Assembly: GCF_008974285.1 (NCBI RefSeq)
Contig: NZ_BKZV01000002.1
Location: forward strand, 62,001 to 126,000
From: Thermogemmatispora aurantia
GTDB taxonomy: Bacteria; Chloroflexota; Ktedonobacteria; Ktedonobacterales; Ktedonobacteraceae
Length of the DNA stretch: 64,000 nucleotides
Direction: 5' to 3'
Position numbers and translations under genes: made by a program. The notes under the pieces are model-generated. The model saw only the letters and a list, made by a program, of their open reading frames with translations. It was not told the origin of the DNA and searched no databases. Shown one piece after another: positions 62,829-64,000 of this stretch. Position 1 is the first letter of the stretch. Each line of letters opens with the position of its first letter.

Positions 62829-63533
62829 ATGATGGGCAATTCTCCAGACTGGCGTCAGCAGATGAAAGCCGCTCGCCGGCAGGCGCGCCTGCAAGCACGG
62901 CTCTATCGACAACAGGTGCGTCAGCAGGCGCGCGCCTATCGCTGGCAACAGCGTCTCTATGCCGGTCCTTTGGCCGGTCTGGGCACAGTAGTAATGCTCA
63001 TAACTTTTGCCGGAGCCGCCTATGCGCTCTTTAGCGGTCGCTGGGGCCTGCTGTTTCCCCTTTTCTTCGCCGGTTTAGCTGTGAGCTGTCTTTTCCAGTC
63101 TCTGGCCCGGGGACGGTTGATGGCTGGCCTGAACGGCTTTGTCTGGCTGCTAGCTATTGCGTTGCTGATGGTAAATGGCTCCTGGAGCTGGCTCCTGCTG
63201 GCCTTGCTCTTCTCCATCATCATCAGCAGCCTGGGATCGAGTCTCACGGGCCTGTTTGGGATGCAAGGGCCTACGCCGGCCCCACCACCCTTTGTCAATC
63301 CACCAGCTACAGCGCCAGAGGCACCCACCAGCGGAGTCGACGAGCCGCCCTACACGCCTTACCATCAGGGTTACCCGGCGCAGACGCAGGCCGCCGGGGG
63401 TATGCCGTCCGATACCTCCATGCCCGCCCCAGAGGAAAAGGCCTCCTCTGCCAGGCGCTACACCCAGCCGCTGGTCTCTTACCCCGAAGAACCCCCCCCA
63501 AGTCCCGAGGTCCTGCCACCGCAGTCGCGCTGA
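62829..63533 (+). CDS. Small membrane protein with basic N-terminus and Pro-rich tail
   Basis: This protein of about 234 residues begins with an Arg/Gln-rich helix (RQQMKAARRQARLQARLYRQQ), followed by four hydrophobic segments between about 50 and 140 (for example VVMLITFAGAAYALF and WLLLALLFSIIISSL). A Pro/Ala/Ser-rich cytoplasmic tail ends the protein. It resembles other proline-rich membrane proteins of this genome type; no family name is justified. GAGGAA precedes the tandem ATGs. The longer reading from 62586 overlaps threonine aldolase and is rejected. Confidence 0.65.
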   Translation: MMGNSPDWRQQMKAARRQARLQARLYRQQVRQQARAYRWQQRLYAGPLAGLGTVVMLITFAGAAYALFSGRWGLLFPLFFAGLAVSCLFQSLARGRLMAGLNGFVWLLAIALLMVNGSWSWLLLALLFSIIISSLGSSLTGLFGMQGPTPAPPPFVNPPATAPEAPTSGVDEPPYTPYHQGYPAQTQAAGGMPSDTSMPAPEEKASSARRYTQPLVSYPEEPPPSPEVLPPQSR

Positions 63534-63609
63534 GCCGCAGGCCGCAGCGCAGGCCCGTCCCCGCCTGACCTTGCAGCTCACTCTCGGACGCGGTAGAATC
63601 CGCACAGGA

Positions 63610-63644
63610 GCCTTGTTCTGCCCCGTAGAGTGGCAGAACAAGGC
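63610..63644. terminator. 13-bp hairpin upstream of the short-chain dehydrogenase
   Basis: GCCTTGTTCTGCC pairs perfectly with GGCAGAACAAGGC (9-nt loop). Without a T-run it is a weak terminator or a leader element. Confidence 0.45.
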
Positions 63645-63698
63645 CCGAGAGCGCACAGCTCGAAGAGAGCAGAGCGAAAGCGAGAGGAGCTGCGAGCA

Positions 63699-64000
63699 AT
63701 GACAGTGACAGCGATTGCGAACGCCGTGGCCGTCGTCACAGGGGCAGCCAGCGGCATCGGCCTGGCAACGGCCCGCGCCCTCCACGAGCGAGGCGCACAT
63801 GTTGTGCTTGCCGACATTAACCAGGGCGGCTTGATGGAGGCCGCCCAGCGCTTACAGCAGGAGAGCAGCGGTCCGAGGCAGGAGCGGGGCAAGGTCCTGA
63901 CTGTTGTCACCGACGTCACCGTTGAAGCCCAGGTCGAGGAGCTAATGCACCAGGCAGTGGCCCTTGACGGCGGTCATCTCGATCTGGTAGTAACCAGCGC
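63699..64000 (+). CDS. Short-chain dehydrogenase/reductase, 5' part only
   Basis: Translation of ATG 63699 gives AVVTGAASGIGLATARALHE, the NAD(P)-binding TGxxxGIG of classical SDRs. VVLADINQGGL follows, in which Asp favours NAD. The cofactor-contacting TDVTVEAQVEEL and a beta 4 strand (DLVVTS) reach the window edge. AGGAGCTGCGAGCA precedes the ATG. The catalytic Ser-Tyr-Lys lies beyond 64000, so the substrate class is unknown. Confidence 0.9.
   Translation, partial: MTVTAIANAVAVVTGAASGIGLATARALHERGAHVVLADINQGGLMEAAQRLQQESSGPRQERGKVLTVVTDVTVEAQVEELMHQAVALDGGHLDLVVTS

Overview
The window is high-GC, densely coded bacterial DNA. It most resembles a Ktedonobacteria-type Chloroflexota, possibly a thermophile such as Thermogemmatispora. 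That placement is an inference from the gene mix: form I CO dehydrogenase, DesK/NarL-type two-component pairs, WD40 proteins with Tat signals, HemQ, proline-rich single-pass membrane proteins and a long Argonaute. No rRNA, tRNA, insertion sequence or cas gene was recognised.

Layout. 0.2-5 kb: a full-length prokaryotic Argonaute with an apparently complete PIWI catalytic tetrad, facing two tandem WD40 proteins. 5.2-7.3 kb: a cyclodeaminase/FolD folate pair and a single-domain globin. 7.8-11.4 kb: an orphan phage-tail-like protein, a 13-repeat CRISPR array read from the minus strand, a structured leader with a promoter and an attenuator-like terminator, and a decayed regulator fragment. 11.6-15.6 kb: a DJ-1/PfpI protein, two membrane proteins and a methyltransferase. 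15.7-21 kb: a form I aerobic CO dehydrogenase cluster (coxM-coxS-coxL, an XdhC-YHS fusion, coxG). 21.4-25.7 kb: two sensor kinase/response regulator pairs. 26-31 kb: a MacB/FtsX-type ABC exporter and a zinc-ribbon membrane protein.

31.5-36.4 kb: sulfite reductase with siroheme synthesis genes (precorrin-2 dehydrogenase, CobA) and an RlmI-like methyltransferase. 36.9-38.9 kb: a GH15 glucoamylase/trehalase. 40-46.7 kb: a heme operon hemA-hemC-hemD-hemQ-hemL-hemB, with a promoter, an overlapping inverted repeat and terminators on both sides. 47-57.9 kb: a second CoxG-like protein, a disordered proline-rich protein, an HD hydrolase, a 1024-residue GAF/PAS histidine kinase, a DUF1464-like ASKHA protein, a PfkB sugar kinase and small unknowns. 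58.6-64 kb: a zinc ribbon-pseudokinase-membrane-periplasmic-binding receptor, threonine aldolase, a small membrane protein and the start of a short-chain dehydrogenase cut by the window edge.

How the genes fit together. HemA to HemB supply uroporphyrinogen III both to siroheme (used by the sulfite reductase) and to heme. HemQ implies the coproporphyrin branch for heme. The Cox cluster points to use of CO as an energy source. The Argonaute and CRISPR array lie about 7.5 kb apart; no cas operon is visible, so the array must rely on Cas proteins encoded elsewhere.
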